Source: Haemophilus sp. (GTDB taxonomy: Bacteria; Pseudomonadota; Gammaproteobacteria; Enterobacterales; Pasteurellaceae). From it: a DNA stretch of 64,000 nt. The stretch spans positions 66,515 through 130,514 of the forward strand of contig JAHZCD010000002.1 of assembly GCA_019423025.1 (NCBI GenBank). Reading direction: 5' to 3'. The notes beneath the pieces are model-generated. The model was not told the origin of the DNA, made no database searches, and was given only the letters and a program-made list of their open reading frames with translations. Below are positions 7,562 to 16,315 of the stretch, piece by piece (the stretch's first letter is position 1; each line of letters begins with the position of its first letter). A program made the translations under genes and the position numbers.

Positions 7562-10048
7562 CTACGCTTTCACCACTTTAACCGCACATTTTTTATAGTC
7601 GGTTTCGCCTGAAATTGGATCGGTTGCATCCAATGTTAATTTGTTAGCAAGCTGACCCGCATCAAAGAAGGTGGTGTAAATTAAGCCCTGAGGACATTTG
7701 TTACGACCACGGGTATCTAAGTAAGAAACCATTTCACCACGACGTGTAATTAATTTCACTTTATCCCCATGACGTAATCCATATTTTTTCGCATCCGCTG
7801 GGTGCATCCAAACTAAGTTGTTCGGGAATGCTCGGTGTAATTCAGGTACGCGACGTGTCATGGTACCGGTATGCCAGTGTTCAAGCACACGACCAGTACA
7901 TAACCATAATGGATATTCTTCATCTGGTGATTCAGCTGGATCCTCATAAGGTACACCTAGAATAATCGCTTTTTTATCTGGATAGCCATAGAATGCGATA
8001 TCTTCACCTGGTTTGACATACGGGTCAAAGCCTTCACGGTAACGCCATAAGGTTTCTTTACCGTCAACAACTGGCCAACGTAAACCACGTACTTGGTGAT
8101 AAGTATCGAATGGTGCTAAGTCATGACCATGACCACGACCGAAGTCAGCGTATTCTTCGAATAAACCTTTTTGTAAGTAGTAACCAAAGTGATCGGCTTC
8201 ATCATTGATGTATCCAGGAACATCTGTTGGTACTTTAAATTTGTTTACTTCACCATTTTCGAAAAGTACTTGGTATAAGGTTTTACCACGGTATTCTGGC
8301 ATTTGAGCTAATAATTCTTCGCCCCATACTTCATCAGTTTTGAAGTATTTAGAGAATTCAACAATTTGCCATAAGTCAGAACGAGACTCACCTGGACCTT
8401 TCACTTGTTGACGCCATAATTGGGTACGACGTTCTGCGTTACCATAGCCCCCTTCTTTTTCTACCCACATACAAGTTGGAAGAATTAAGTCAGCTGCAAC
8501 CGCAGAAACGGATGGGTAAGGGTCTGAAACAACGATGAAGTTTTCAGGATTACGCCAGCCAGGGAAAATTTCTTCATTAATGTTTGGACCACCTTGCATG
8601 TTGTTGGTACAAAGTTGCCATAAGAAGTTTAATTTGCCATCTTTTAATGCTCGGCTTTGTTGCACAGCTGTGTATCCAGGTACAGTTGGAATGGTACCTT
8701 TTGGTAATTTCCATTTTTTCTCAGTGATTTCAACGTGTTTAGGATTGGTTACCACCATGTCCGCTGGTAAACGGTGAACGAAAGTACCAACTTCACGTGC
8801 TGTACCACAAGCTGATGGCTGGCCAGTTAATGAGAACGGACCACAACCTGGTTTAGAAATTTTACCGGTTAATAAGTGTACGTTATAGATCATTTGGTTA
8901 ACCCATACACCACGAGTATGTTGGTTAGCGCCCATTGTCCAGTAAGACACTAAGTTCTGTTCTGGATCTGCGTACATCTTCGCTAAAGTTTCAAGTTGAT
9001 CTTTTGGTACACCAGAAATACGGTGTGCTTCATCTAATGTATAAGGTGCAACGATTTTCTTGAATTCTTCGAAGTCAGAGTCATGCATTTTACCTGCAGT
9101 TTTACGATTTTTCGCTGCAACTTCAAGTGGATGTTCTGGACGTAAACCGTAACCGATATCGGTTTCACCACGTTTGAATTTGGTGTGTTTGTTAACGAAA
9201 TCCCAGTTTACTTTATCATTTTGGATAATGTAGTTTGCAATGTAGTTAAGAATTGCAAGATCTGAATGTGGATTAAATACGATAGGCACATCAGCTAATT
9301 CAAACGAACGGTGTTCGAATGTTGACATAACCACAACTTTCACATTATCAGAAGAAAGACGACGGTCAGAAATACGAGACCACAAAATTGGGTGCATTTC
9401 CGCCATGTTTGAACCCCAAAGCACAAACGCATCAGTTTTTTCGATGTCGTTATAGCAGCCCATAGGTTCATCCATACCAAATGTACGCATAAATGCAACT
9501 GCTGCAGACGCCATACAGTGACGAGCATTCGGGTCGATAGTATTAGAACGGAAACCGGCTTTCCAAAGTTTTACTTTTGCGTAACCTTCGTAGATGGTTG
9601 TTTGACCTGAAGAGAACATACCGACAGCATTCGGTTCTTTTTTCTTCAAGATGTCTTTAATTTTTTCCGCCATGATAGTGAAAGCTTGATCCCAAGAAAC
9701 TGGTGTAAAGTCACCTTCTTTATGGAATTTACCATCTTTCATACGTAATAACGGAGTTTGTACACGGTCTGCACCGTACATGATTTTAGAAAGGAAGTAA
9801 CCTTTGATACAGTTTAAACCGCGGTTTACCTCTGCATCTGGGTCACCTTGAGTTGCGACAACTCGACCATCTTTGGTTCCTACCAATACGCTACATCCTG
9901 TACCACAGAAACGACATGGTGCTTTATCCCATTTGATGCCCATATCTTCTGCCGCATCAACCTGTTTAACAGGGATGGTCATACCGGCAGCCGCTGCCGC
10001 TGCAAGCGCAGCATTAGCTTTCATAAAATCTCTACGATTAAGTTCCAT
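7562..10048 (-). CDS. napA: periplasmic nitrate reductase catalytic subunit
   Basis: The molybdopterin (bis-MGD) nitrate reductase that reduces nitrate to nitrite in the periplasm. It has a Tat signal with RRDFMK at residues 5-10. The [4Fe-4S] ligands are C45, C48, C52 (CRFCGTGC) and C80 (GLNC). The Mo-ligand cysteine is C178 in ARHCMAS. I start at the ATG at 10048, which has GGGG six bases upstream, not at a GTG 12 bases earlier that would contain the ribosome binding site. That gives 828 residues, the usual family length. Its maturation needs NapD, encoded just upstream. No uptake sequence occurs in this long gene. Confidence 0.97.
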   Translation of the reverse strand: MELNRRDFMKANAALAAAAAAGMTIPVKQVDAAEDMGIKWDKAPCRFCGTGCSVLVGTKDGRVVATQGDPDAEVNRGLNCIKGYFLSKIMYGADRVQTPLLRMKDGKFHKEGDFTPVSWDQAFTIMAEKIKDILKKKEPNAVGMFSSGQTTIYEGYAKVKLWKAGFRSNTIDPNARHCMASAAVAFMRTFGMDEPMGCYNDIEKTDAFVLWGSNMAEMHPILWSRISDRRLSSDNVKVVVMSTFEHRSFELADVPIVFNPHSDLAILNYIANYIIQNDKVNWDFVNKHTKFKRGETDIGYGLRPEHPLEVAAKNRKTAGKMHDSDFEEFKKIVAPYTLDEAHRISGVPKDQLETLAKMYADPEQNLVSYWTMGANQHTRGVWVNQMIYNVHLLTGKISKPGCGPFSLTGQPSACGTAREVGTFVHRLPADMVVTNPKHVEITEKKWKLPKGTIPTVPGYTAVQQSRALKDGKLNFLWQLCTNNMQGGPNINEEIFPGWRNPENFIVVSDPYPSVSAVAADLILPTCMWVEKEGGYGNAERRTQLWRQQVKGPGESRSDLWQIVEFSKYFKTDEVWGEELLAQMPEYRGKTLYQVLFENGEVNKFKVPTDVPGYINDEADHFGYYLQKGLFEEYADFGRGHGHDLAPFDTYHQVRGLRWPVVDGKETLWRYREGFDPYVKPGEDIAFYGYPDKKAIILGVPYEDPAESPDEEYPLWLCTGRVLEHWHTGTMTRRVPELHRAFPNNLVWMHPADAKKYGLRHGDKVKLITRRGEMVSYLDTRGRNKCPQGLIYTTFFDAGQLANKLTLDATDPISGETDYKKCAVKVVKA

Positions 10049-10111
10049 AGTTTTCCCCACTCGTTGTTGAATTTTTTAGAATATACAAAAGAGTATGTAT
10101 TCCTAAATTAT

Positions 10112-10390
10112 TTATTTTTCATCTAAGTAATTAGAAATTAAAGAAACGACAATCACTCCTGGGATATCTTTAATTTCATCCATAAGATCCGCTAATGCTA
10201 ATTGACGGTTACTTTCAAGGGTGACCACCAATTTGCCTTCATCAGATTTTTCGCCATGAATTTCAGCAGTTGGAATCGCTAAAATGGCTTCTTTGACTTG
10301 GTTAAGTTTTTCTGGTCTGGCTTGCACAACAATGCTGCATACATACCAGTTCTCATTTTCGCTAAATTGACTCATCTGTATTTGTTTCAA
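10112..10390 (-). CDS. napD: NapD, chaperone for NapA maturation
   Basis: A small cytoplasmic chaperone that binds the NapA twin-arginine signal during cofactor insertion. It has 92 residues with the typical SSIVVQARPEKL-like opening (here CSIVVQARPEKL) and a conserved DEIKDIPGVIVVSLI segment. It overlaps the end of napF by 29 bases and lies 63 bases before napA, so the three are probably co-transcribed and partly coupled. Confidence 0.93.
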   Translation of the reverse strand: MKQIQMSQFSENENWYVCSIVVQARPEKLNQVKEAILAIPTAEIHGEKSDEGKLVVTLESNRQLALADLMDEIKDIPGVIVVSLISNYLDEK

Positions 10391-10904
10391 TATTAAAAAT
10401 TTTTATTGCTTTTGTTGGGCAAACACTTAGGCAAGCACCACAACCATTACAGCTTTCTAAATCCAATATGGGTTTTGCTACGCCACCAAGTTGTAATCGA
10501 AAACGGATAGCATTCATCGGACAGCTATCTTGGCAACTGCGACATTCCACTCGATTTTCTGTGAGACATTCTGTTGTTATCTCAACTTTATGTGCCCAAG
10601 GCTCTTCTTCTAATGAGCGAAAAATCGGTTGTTCGCAGACTAAAACACATTTTTGACAGAAAGTGCACTCACCTTTGTCAAATTGTATTTTAGGAAAGCC
10701 GCCATCACCTTTTACGATAATTTGGGTTTCACATACCAGTATGCAATCACCGCATCGAGTACATTTATCTGTAAAGTCTGCTTCATTTACCGACCAAGGT
10801 AGACGGATAGCATTTATACCTTGAATTTTAGCGTTTTCAGAATGTAACGATTGTAAAAATTGCCCACGTAGTAATTGTCTGCGAGAAGGATTTTCAATCG
10901 CCAT
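10362..10904 (-). CDS. napF: ferredoxin-type protein NapF
   Basis: A cytoplasmic 4Fe-4S protein of the Nap system, implicated in NapA maturation. Cysteine clusters are CTRCGDC, CTFCQKC, CRSCQDSC and CNGCGACLSVC. It has 180 residues. The basic N-terminus (NPSRRQLLRGQFLQ) resembles a Tat motif, but no hydrophobic stretch follows, which agrees with a cytoplasmic location. It is the first gene of the operon; an FNR-like site lies about 110 bases upstream. Confidence 0.93.
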   Translation of the reverse strand: MAIENPSRRQLLRGQFLQSLHSENAKIQGINAIRLPWSVNEADFTDKCTRCGDCILVCETQIIVKGDGGFPKIQFDKGECTFCQKCVLVCEQPIFRSLEEEPWAHKVEITTECLTENRVECRSCQDSCPMNAIRFRLQLGGVAKPILDLESCNGCGACLSVCPTKAIKIFNIETNTDESI

Positions 10905-11008
10905 ATTTTTCTTTAAAATTTGGTATTTTTAGAGGGTGCATTATCCAGTTCTAATGACAAGATAGTAACTACCTAAAAGGAGTAATTTTCAAAAAATATA
11001 CACTTTTA

Positions 11009-11022
11009 TTGAGTTAGATCAA
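11009..11022 (-). promoter_or_regulatory. FNR-like site upstream of napF
   Basis: TTGAG-TTAG-ATCAA matches the FNR box TTGAT-N4-ATCAA in 9 of 10 positions. Its centre (11015.5) would put the start of transcription near 10974 if it acts at -41.5; the -10 region there is weak (ATTACT). Anaerobic FNR control of nap operons is established in E. coli and H. influenzae relatives. Binding here is inferred. Confidence 0.7.
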
Positions 11023-11091
11023 GGATATTTTTGAAATATGTTATTAATGTAAATAAATTGTTAAAATATAAGTGAAAATAATTATTAAAAA

Positions 11092-11110
11092 AGGGCGGAT
11101 AACCCGCCCT
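11092..11110 (-). terminator. terminator after yggL
   Basis: AGGGCGG (11092-11098) pairs with CCGCCCT (11104-11110). On the minus strand it is followed by six Ts, so it ends the trmB-yggL transcript. Confidence 0.85.
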
Positions 11111-11127
11111 GAAGTGTGCTTAAAATA

Positions 11128-11469
11128 TTATGCGTTTTTTGTTGGGTAATCCCACCAAATATCGAATAATTCGCTGATTTCGATTTGTTGCAATTTATTC
11201 TCTTCTAACCATTTTTGTACTAATTGGCGATGGCTTTCATCACATTTACCGATTTTCTCTAAGCAAACTAAGCCTTCCCAATGTAAATAGCCGCTACCTT
11301 CATAAGCTAAGCCGTTTGGTTGAATCACTTCAGCAATAAAACGATCAACGGTTTCATCGATAGTTTCGATGCTGGTTCCTTCAGCAAATTGCCAATTCAC
11401 TAAAAAGCCTAATTCTTGGAATTCAGCTAAGTGAAGTTTTTTACGTTGACGTTGATTACGAGTTTTCAT
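11128..11469 (-). CDS. yggL: YggL family 50S-associated protein (DUF469)
   Basis: A small cytoplasmic protein matching E. coli YggL almost throughout (FQELGF, EGTS, FI-EVI-PN, GSGYL-WEGL and SELFD-WWD). E. coli YggL associates with the large ribosomal subunit. I start at the ATG at 11469; an in-frame TTG two codons earlier lies only 4 bases from the GGAG, while the ATG has a 10-base spacing. This gives 113 residues. It follows trmB by about 50 bases, the same order as in E. coli. Confidence 0.9.
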   Translation of the reverse strand: MKTRNQRQRKKLHLAEFQELGFLVNWQFAEGTSIETIDETVDRFIAEVIQPNGLAYEGSGYLHWEGLVCLEKIGKCDESHRQLVQKWLEENKLQQIEISELFDIWWDYPTKNA

Positions 11470-11520
11470 TTTCAATGTTCTCCTATGTTAAGGTAATGGG
11501 TATCGTCATCATCTCGATGA

Positions 11521-12267
11521 TTATTTTTTCTTAAAGTATAAATCCCATACGCCGTGACCTAAGCGATGACCGCGCGCCTCAAATTTTGTAAGAGGGCGGA
11601 AATCAGGACGTGGAATATAATCTTGTTCGGCTGTATTGATTAAGTTTTCATTGGCTGAAAGGACTTCGAGCATTTGTTCCGCATAGTTTTCCCAATCCGT
11701 TGCCATATGAATAAAACCATTTGGTTGTAATTTTTGCACGACTTGCTCCACAAAGTGCGGTTGAACAATACGGCGTTTATGATGTTTCGCTTTATGCCAA
11801 GGGTCAGGGAAGAAAAGTTGTAAGCCGCCTAATTCACCGTCTTTTACACAATCACGTAAAATTTCAGTGGCATCATGGCAAATCACGCGAAGGTTTTTCA
11901 CGCCTTTTTCTACCGCATAAGCAATACAGGCACCCACACCAGGCGTGTGCACTTCAATACCGAGATAATTTTTATCAGGATTTGCTTCAGCCATATCCAC
12001 TAACGATTTGCCCATACCGAAACCAATTTCTAATATAACGGGATTGGTATTGCCATAAATCGCGGCAAAATCAAAAGGGGCGTTTTGATAATCTAATCCA
12101 AGATCAGCCCAGTGATCGTTCATCATATTTTTTTGAAAATCACTTAAGCGACCCGTCCGCAACACAAAGCTGCGAACTTTACGTTTATAACGACCATCTT
12201 CTGTAAATTCAGCCGTTTCAACGGTTTTACGTTTTTGATCAGCAAAGGTTTTTTGCGATTCTGTCAT
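11521..12267 (-). CDS. trmB: tRNA (guanine-N7-)-methyltransferase
   Basis: Methylates guanine 46 of tRNA at N7 using S-adenosylmethionine. The SAM-binding stretch VILEIGFGMGKSLVDMA and the catalytic-region motif LQLFFPDPWHKAKHHKRRIVQP are intact, as are the C-terminal PLTKFEARGHRLGHGVWDL residues. At 248 residues it is close to the family norm (about 239). It is the first gene of a two-gene unit with yggL and is divergent from priA. Confidence 0.96.
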   Translation of the reverse strand: MTESQKTFADQKRKTVETAEFTEDGRYKRKVRSFVLRTGRLSDFQKNMMNDHWADLGLDYQNAPFDFAAIYGNTNPVILEIGFGMGKSLVDMAEANPDKNYLGIEVHTPGVGACIAYAVEKGVKNLRVICHDATEILRDCVKDGELGGLQLFFPDPWHKAKHHKRRIVQPHFVEQVVQKLQPNGFIHMATDWENYAEQMLEVLSANENLINTAEQDYIPRPDFRPLTKFEARGHRLGHGVWDLYFKKK

Positions 12268-12381
12268 GGTATTTATTCGCTCAATTAAAATTGGCGGCGA
12301 TTATACACTAAAAGGCAAGGTTGTGGGATTTTTCCACCTAATTCCCGTATAATGACAAAAATTTTTAATCGTTTTTTTGTT

Positions 12382-14571
12382 ATGAATATTGTCCGAGTTG
12401 CATTAGCCGTACCGCTTCCCCGATTTTTTGATTATCTCTCTTCACCTGACTTGGCGCCAATCGTTGGTGGACGAGTGTTGGTGCCTTTTGGTTCGCAAAA
12501 ACGAGTCGGTATCGTGGTGGATTTGCCAGCTTCTTCGGATGTCGCAAAAGAGAAGTTAAAACCGATTATTGATGTACTTGATAATGAATCACTCTTTAAT
12601 TCGACAACTTGGGATTGGTTAGCTTGGTCCGCTAATTATTATCGTGCTGCATTAGGCGATGTGTTGTTTCAAGCGTTGCCAGTCAAACTCCGCAATGGAG
12701 AAAGTGCGGTTAAAAATGACCGCACTTTTTGGCGTATTACGGACCTTGGAAAACAAGCGTTAGAATTGGGTGCATTAAAACGCGCTAAAAAACAAATTGA
12801 AGCCTTAAATTTGTTGCTAACGCAAGATCTAGAAAAAGGTAACAATGAAATCAGTTCCGCAATTTGGTCAGCCCTTAAAGGCAAAGATTATGTGGAAGAG
12901 ATTATTGCGTCTACTGAACAAAAAAGTTGGCAGCAAGCTCTAGGGGATAATCCTTTAGTTAATCTTGATAACCGATTGACCTTAAACAAGCAACAAGCCC
13001 TTGCATTTAGCCAGTTGCTTTTCCAAGAAGGCTTTAATGTGTGGTTGTTAGAGGGCGTAACTGGTTCGGGCAAAACCGAAATCTATCTGCAATACATTGA
13101 AGAGGTGTTAAAGAAAGGCAAGCAGGTTTTAGTGCTTGTTCCTGAAATTGGGCTTACCCCTCAGACAGTGAGACGGTTCCAAGCCCGTTTTAATGTGGAA
13201 ATTGATGTATTGCATTCCAACTTGAATGATACACAGCGCTTAAATGTTTGGGAGCGAGCAAGAACAGGACAGAGTGCAATCGTGATTGGTACGAGATCGG
13301 CGCTTTTTACGCAGTTTTCAGATCTCGGCTTAATCATTTTAGATGAAGAGCATGATGGTTCGTTTAAACAGCAAGATGGTTGGCGTTACCATGCGCGTGA
13401 TTTAGGCATTGTGTTAGCGCAAAAGCTTAATATTCCTATCTTATTAGGTTCTGCCACACCAAGTTTGGAAAGTGTGAATAACGTACAAAATGGTAAATAT
13501 CATCATTTGGTGCTATCAAAAAGGGCTGGAAATGCAACCGCACTTCGCCAGTTTGTGATTGATTTAAAACATCAACGAATTCAAAACGGCTTATCTGAAC
13601 CGCTATTGCAACGTATGCAAGAACACTTAGAAAAAGGTAATCAAGTGTTGTTATTCCTTAATCGACGTGGATTTGCCCCTGTGTTGTTATGCCATGAATG
13701 TGGTTGGATTGATGAATGTCATCATTGCGAAAAGCCTTATACTTATCACCAACATCAGCGCGTTTTACGCTGCCATCATTGTGGTGCACAAAAAACAGTG
13801 CCGATGCAATGTGGCCATTGTGGTTCAACGCATTTAGTCACAACGGGTTTAGGTACAGAACAACTGGAGGAAACCCTAAAAGCACGTTTCCCACAATATA
13901 ATATTGCTCGCATCGATCGTGATAGCACTGCACGAAAAGGCAAGCTTGAAGGTTATTTAGAGGATATTCAGCAAGGTAAAAGTCAGATTTTAATTGGCAC
14001 ACAAATGTTAGCTAAAGGACACCATTTTCCGAATGTCACTTTGGTTGCTTTAGTGAATGTAGATAATGCCTTATTTTCTCTTGATTTCAGAGCCGAAGAA
14101 CGTTTAGCGCAGCTTTATGTACAAGTTGCAGGGCGCTCAGGCAGAGCTGAAAAACAGGGCGAAGTGGTTTTGCAGACACATTATCCGGATCATCCGTTAT
14201 TAACCACCTTGCTTGAAAAGGGTTACCAAGCCTTTGCAGAAGAAACCTTGAAGTTACGTCATAATATGGGCTTGCCTCCGTTTAGTTTCCAAGCGTTGTT
14301 TAAAGCACAATGTCGTCATTCTGAAGAGGCGGAAAATGCATTGTCGCAATTGGCCTCTTTTTTCTATGAACAAAAAATAGAAGGCTTGCAAGTGTTGGGG
14401 CCGATTCCCGCACCGTTCAGCAAAAAAGCGGGGCAGTATCGCTGGCAGTTATTATTACAGCATACTTCTCGGAAACAATTACAGGCGGCATTGAGTCGAT
14501 ATTCACCAGAGCTGATAAAGTCTTCTCAAGTGCGGTTAATTTTAGATGTGGATCCATTGGATTTGAGTTAG
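12382..14571 (+). CDS. priA: primosomal protein N' (replication restart helicase)
   Basis: A 3'-5' superfamily 2 helicase that restarts stalled replication forks. The N-terminal DNA-binding part begins VRVALAVPLPRFFDYL. Then come Walker A (GVTGSGKTE), a DEEHDGSFKQQDG motif II region and eight zinc-binding cysteines (CHECG, CHHC, CHHCG, CGHC), followed by helicase motifs V-VI (GTQMLAKGHHFP, QVAGRSGRAEKQGEV). I use the ATG at 12382 (729 residues) and not the one at 12352, because that one overlaps a perfect TATAAT at 12348-12353 and adds residues absent from homologues. A USS pair inside the gene forms a terminator-like hairpin. Confidence 0.95.
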   Translation: MNIVRVALAVPLPRFFDYLSSPDLAPIVGGRVLVPFGSQKRVGIVVDLPASSDVAKEKLKPIIDVLDNESLFNSTTWDWLAWSANYYRAALGDVLFQALPVKLRNGESAVKNDRTFWRITDLGKQALELGALKRAKKQIEALNLLLTQDLEKGNNEISSAIWSALKGKDYVEEIIASTEQKSWQQALGDNPLVNLDNRLTLNKQQALAFSQLLFQEGFNVWLLEGVTGSGKTEIYLQYIEEVLKKGKQVLVLVPEIGLTPQTVRRFQARFNVEIDVLHSNLNDTQRLNVWERARTGQSAIVIGTRSALFTQFSDLGLIILDEEHDGSFKQQDGWRYHARDLGIVLAQKLNIPILLGSATPSLESVNNVQNGKYHHLVLSKRAGNATALRQFVIDLKHQRIQNGLSEPLLQRMQEHLEKGNQVLLFLNRRGFAPVLLCHECGWIDECHHCEKPYTYHQHQRVLRCHHCGAQKTVPMQCGHCGSTHLVTTGLGTEQLEETLKARFPQYNIARIDRDSTARKGKLEGYLEDIQQGKSQILIGTQMLAKGHHFPNVTLVALVNVDNALFSLDFRAEERLAQLYVQVAGRSGRAEKQGEVVLQTHYPDHPLLTTLLEKGYQAFAEETLKLRHNMGLPPFSFQALFKAQCRHSEEAENALSQLASFFYEQKIEGLQVLGPIPAPFSKKAGQYRWQLLLQHTSRKQLQAALSRYSPELIKSSQVRLILDVDPLDLS
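12701..12730 (+). repeat. inverted USS pair inside priA forming a terminator-like hairpin
   Basis: AAAGTGCGGT (12701-12710) and ACCGCACTTT (12719-12728) form a perfect 10-bp stem with an 8-base loop, followed by Ts. It has the same form as the intergenic USS terminators in this window but lies within the priA reading frame, encoding roughly SAVKNDRTFW. Confidence 0.85.
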
Positions 14572-14665
14572 CAAAAATTCCCTAGAAAAATGCACTGTTT
14601 TCCAGTAGAATTAAGCGTTTTTTTATACTCTAAGTTTAATTTATCGAATATTTTAGGATTTTATC

Positions 14666-15550
14666 GTGGCTCATCGAGATTTTGCCGGTCGAAGCGGCTC
14701 AAAAAATAATAAAAAGAAAGCAAAGAAAAGTTTTAATCGCAATACCTTAATTGTTCTTGCGTTGGTGGCGGTATTAGGTTTTGGGTTAGGGCTTTACTTC
14801 TTAAAAAGTAAAACACCAGCACCTGTAGTGACGACAAATGTTCAGCCGGAAAAACCGCAACCGAAAAGTGTGTTACCAAATCGTCCAGAAGAAGTATGGC
14901 ACTATATTAAAGAATTAGAAACCCGTACGGTGCCGGTGGATAATAATCCTTCTTCTGTTGAAAAAAATATGCGTTTGACGGAAGAGCAGCGTCAAGTGCT
15001 GATTCAAATGGAAAAGGAGCAAAAAGCGGCAGAAGAAGCGAAAAAATTAGAAGCTCAACGTAAAGAGCAAGAAGCGGCGAATGCAGAAAAAGCCGCGGCT
15101 CAAGCACAGCAAGCTCAACCAGCACAGACAGCTCAAACTCAGCTAGCTCAGCAAACAGCAAACCCAGAAGCGAAAAAGCCTGAGCCAGTTAAAAAAACAG
15201 AGCCAGTTAAAAAGCCTGAACCTCCGAAAAAAGTAGAAGTGGTGAAAGCTGAACCCGCAAAAACGGAACCTGCTAAAACTGAGCAACCGAAAAAAGTAGA
15301 ACCGAAACCCGCTGAACAACAAGTACAGGCTGGCGGCAAAAAATTCGGTTTACAATGTGGAGCATTTAAAAATCGTGCACAAGCAGAAAGCTTACAAGGT
15401 CGTCTAGCGATGGCTGGCGTAAATGCACAAATTGCGACAAGTGAAGAATGGAACCGCGTACGAGTGGGACCATTTGGTAGTCGAGATGCCGCAACAGCAG
15501 CACAAGATAAAGCAAAATCAGTGGCGAGTTGCGTAGTGATTGGAATGTAA
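14666..15550 (+). CDS. ftsN: cell division protein FtsN
   Basis: A divisome activator that triggers septal peptidoglycan synthesis. The protein starts at a GTG (14666) with AGGA upstream. It has a basic cytoplasmic segment (MAHRDFAGRSGSKNNKKKAKK) and one membrane helix near residues 28-46. A long periplasmic Ala/Gln/Pro/Lys-rich linker with PVKK-, EPAK-type repeats (about 70-225) follows, then a C-terminal SPOR domain (about 226-294) that binds denuded glycan strands. At 294 residues it is slightly shorter than E. coli FtsN (319). It follows priA by about 95 bases and ends at a USS terminator. Confidence 0.92.
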   Translation: MAHRDFAGRSGSKNNKKKAKKSFNRNTLIVLALVAVLGFGLGLYFLKSKTPAPVVTTNVQPEKPQPKSVLPNRPEEVWHYIKELETRTVPVDNNPSSVEKNMRLTEEQRQVLIQMEKEQKAAEEAKKLEAQRKEQEAANAEKAAAQAQQAQPAQTAQTQLAQQTANPEAKKPEPVKKTEPVKKPEPPKKVEVVKAEPAKTEPAKTEQPKKVEPKPAEQQVQAGGKKFGLQCGAFKNRAQAESLQGRLAMAGVNAQIATSEEWNRVRVGPFGSRDAATAAQDKAKSVASCVVIGM

Positions 15551-15560
15551 TTCAGAATTT

Positions 15561-15593
15561 AAAAGTGCGGTTAAAAATAACCGCACTTTTTTT
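15561..15593 (+). terminator. USS-pair terminator after ftsN
   Basis: AAAAGTGCGGTTA (15561-15573) pairs with TAACCGCACTTTT (15578-15590) around a 4-base loop, followed by Ts. It is made from two inverted uptake sequences. Confidence 0.9.
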
Positions 15594-15626
15594 ATATTTT
15601 CACTTGCCAAAAAACGAAAAATCAAT

Positions 15627-15648
15627 AAAATGAACGTTTATTCATTTT
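15627..15648. promoter_or_regulatory. candidate operator of the TetR-type regulator
   Basis: AAAATGAA-N6-TTCATTTT is a perfect 8-bp inverted repeat lying about 60 bases before the regulator start. A possible promoter follows directly (TTCATC at 15654, 17-base spacer, TATATA at 15677). A symmetrical site next to the gene of a TetR-type repressor suggests autoregulation. Binding is inferred. Confidence 0.5.
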
Positions 15649-15706
15649 TGATATTCATCTTAAATGACCTTTCTCATATATAACCCTAAGAATTTAATTT
15701 TTTATT

Positions 15707-16285
15707 ATGCGACAAGTAAAAGCCTCTAAAACGAAGCTTGATGTCAGCGAGCAGATCTTTGATGCAACAGATCGTCTTATGGCAAAAGAAGGATTACATC
15801 ATCTTTCTATGCATAAGTTAGCCAAGGAAGCAGGCATCGCAGCTGGCACGATTTATCTTTATTTTAAGAGTAAAGACGAGTTATTAGCACAATTTGCTCG
15901 TCGAGTGTTCAATAAGTTTGTTATGGCGATTGAAGAAGGTTTTGATGAAAATCAACCTTTTTTCGAACAATACAGAAAAATGTGGTGGAATATTTGGCAT
16001 TTTCTTCAAGAAAATCCAACGGTTTTGTCAAATATGAACCAGTATAAATCTTTGCTGGAGTTTATTGAAACCTGCAAAGAAATGGAGCATTCGTGCTGGG
16101 ATCAGTTTTGTCTCAATGGACAAGCAGCAAATGTGTTAGCTAATTTAGAACCTCGAATTTTATTTTTGCTGAGTCTAGATACTGCAATAGTTTTAGCCTC
16201 AGATAACAAATTTCTCGGTATAGCGGTTACCGATGTTGTGTTAGAATCTGTCATTGAACGCTCTTGGCGTGCAATTCAGAAATAG
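15707..16285 (+). CDS. acrR: TetR/AcrR family transcriptional regulator of the efflux operon
   Basis: A dimeric repressor of the TetR family. The N-terminal helix-turn-helix covers about residues 18-62 (LSMHKLAKEAGIAAGTIYLYFKSK shows the typical GTIYxYF recognition helix). The C-terminal ligand-binding half is divergent, as usual. It has 192 residues. It lies 30 bases before the RND adaptor gene and probably heads that operon. The resident AcrRAB locus of H. influenzae has the same order. The inducing ligand cannot be told from sequence. Confidence 0.85.
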   Translation: MRQVKASKTKLDVSEQIFDATDRLMAKEGLHHLSMHKLAKEAGIAAGTIYLYFKSKDELLAQFARRVFNKFVMAIEEGFDENQPFFEQYRKMWWNIWHFLQENPTVLSNMNQYKSLLEFIETCKEMEHSCWDQFCLNGQAANVLANLEPRILFLLSLDTAIVLASDNKFLGIAVTDVVLESVIERSWRAIQK

Positions 16286-16315
16286 TCATTTTATTGTCTT
16301 AATGGAGTTTTCCAA

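Noticed and set aside
9848..10126. Plus-strand open frames opposite the start of napA
   Set aside because: They are shadows of the NapA signal peptide and iron-sulfur region, with no independent support.
4551..10904. The nap operon as incomplete for lack of napE
   Set aside because: napE is missing from many functional systems. The set napFDAGHBC is the one known from E. coli and Haemophilus, with all cofactor ligands intact.
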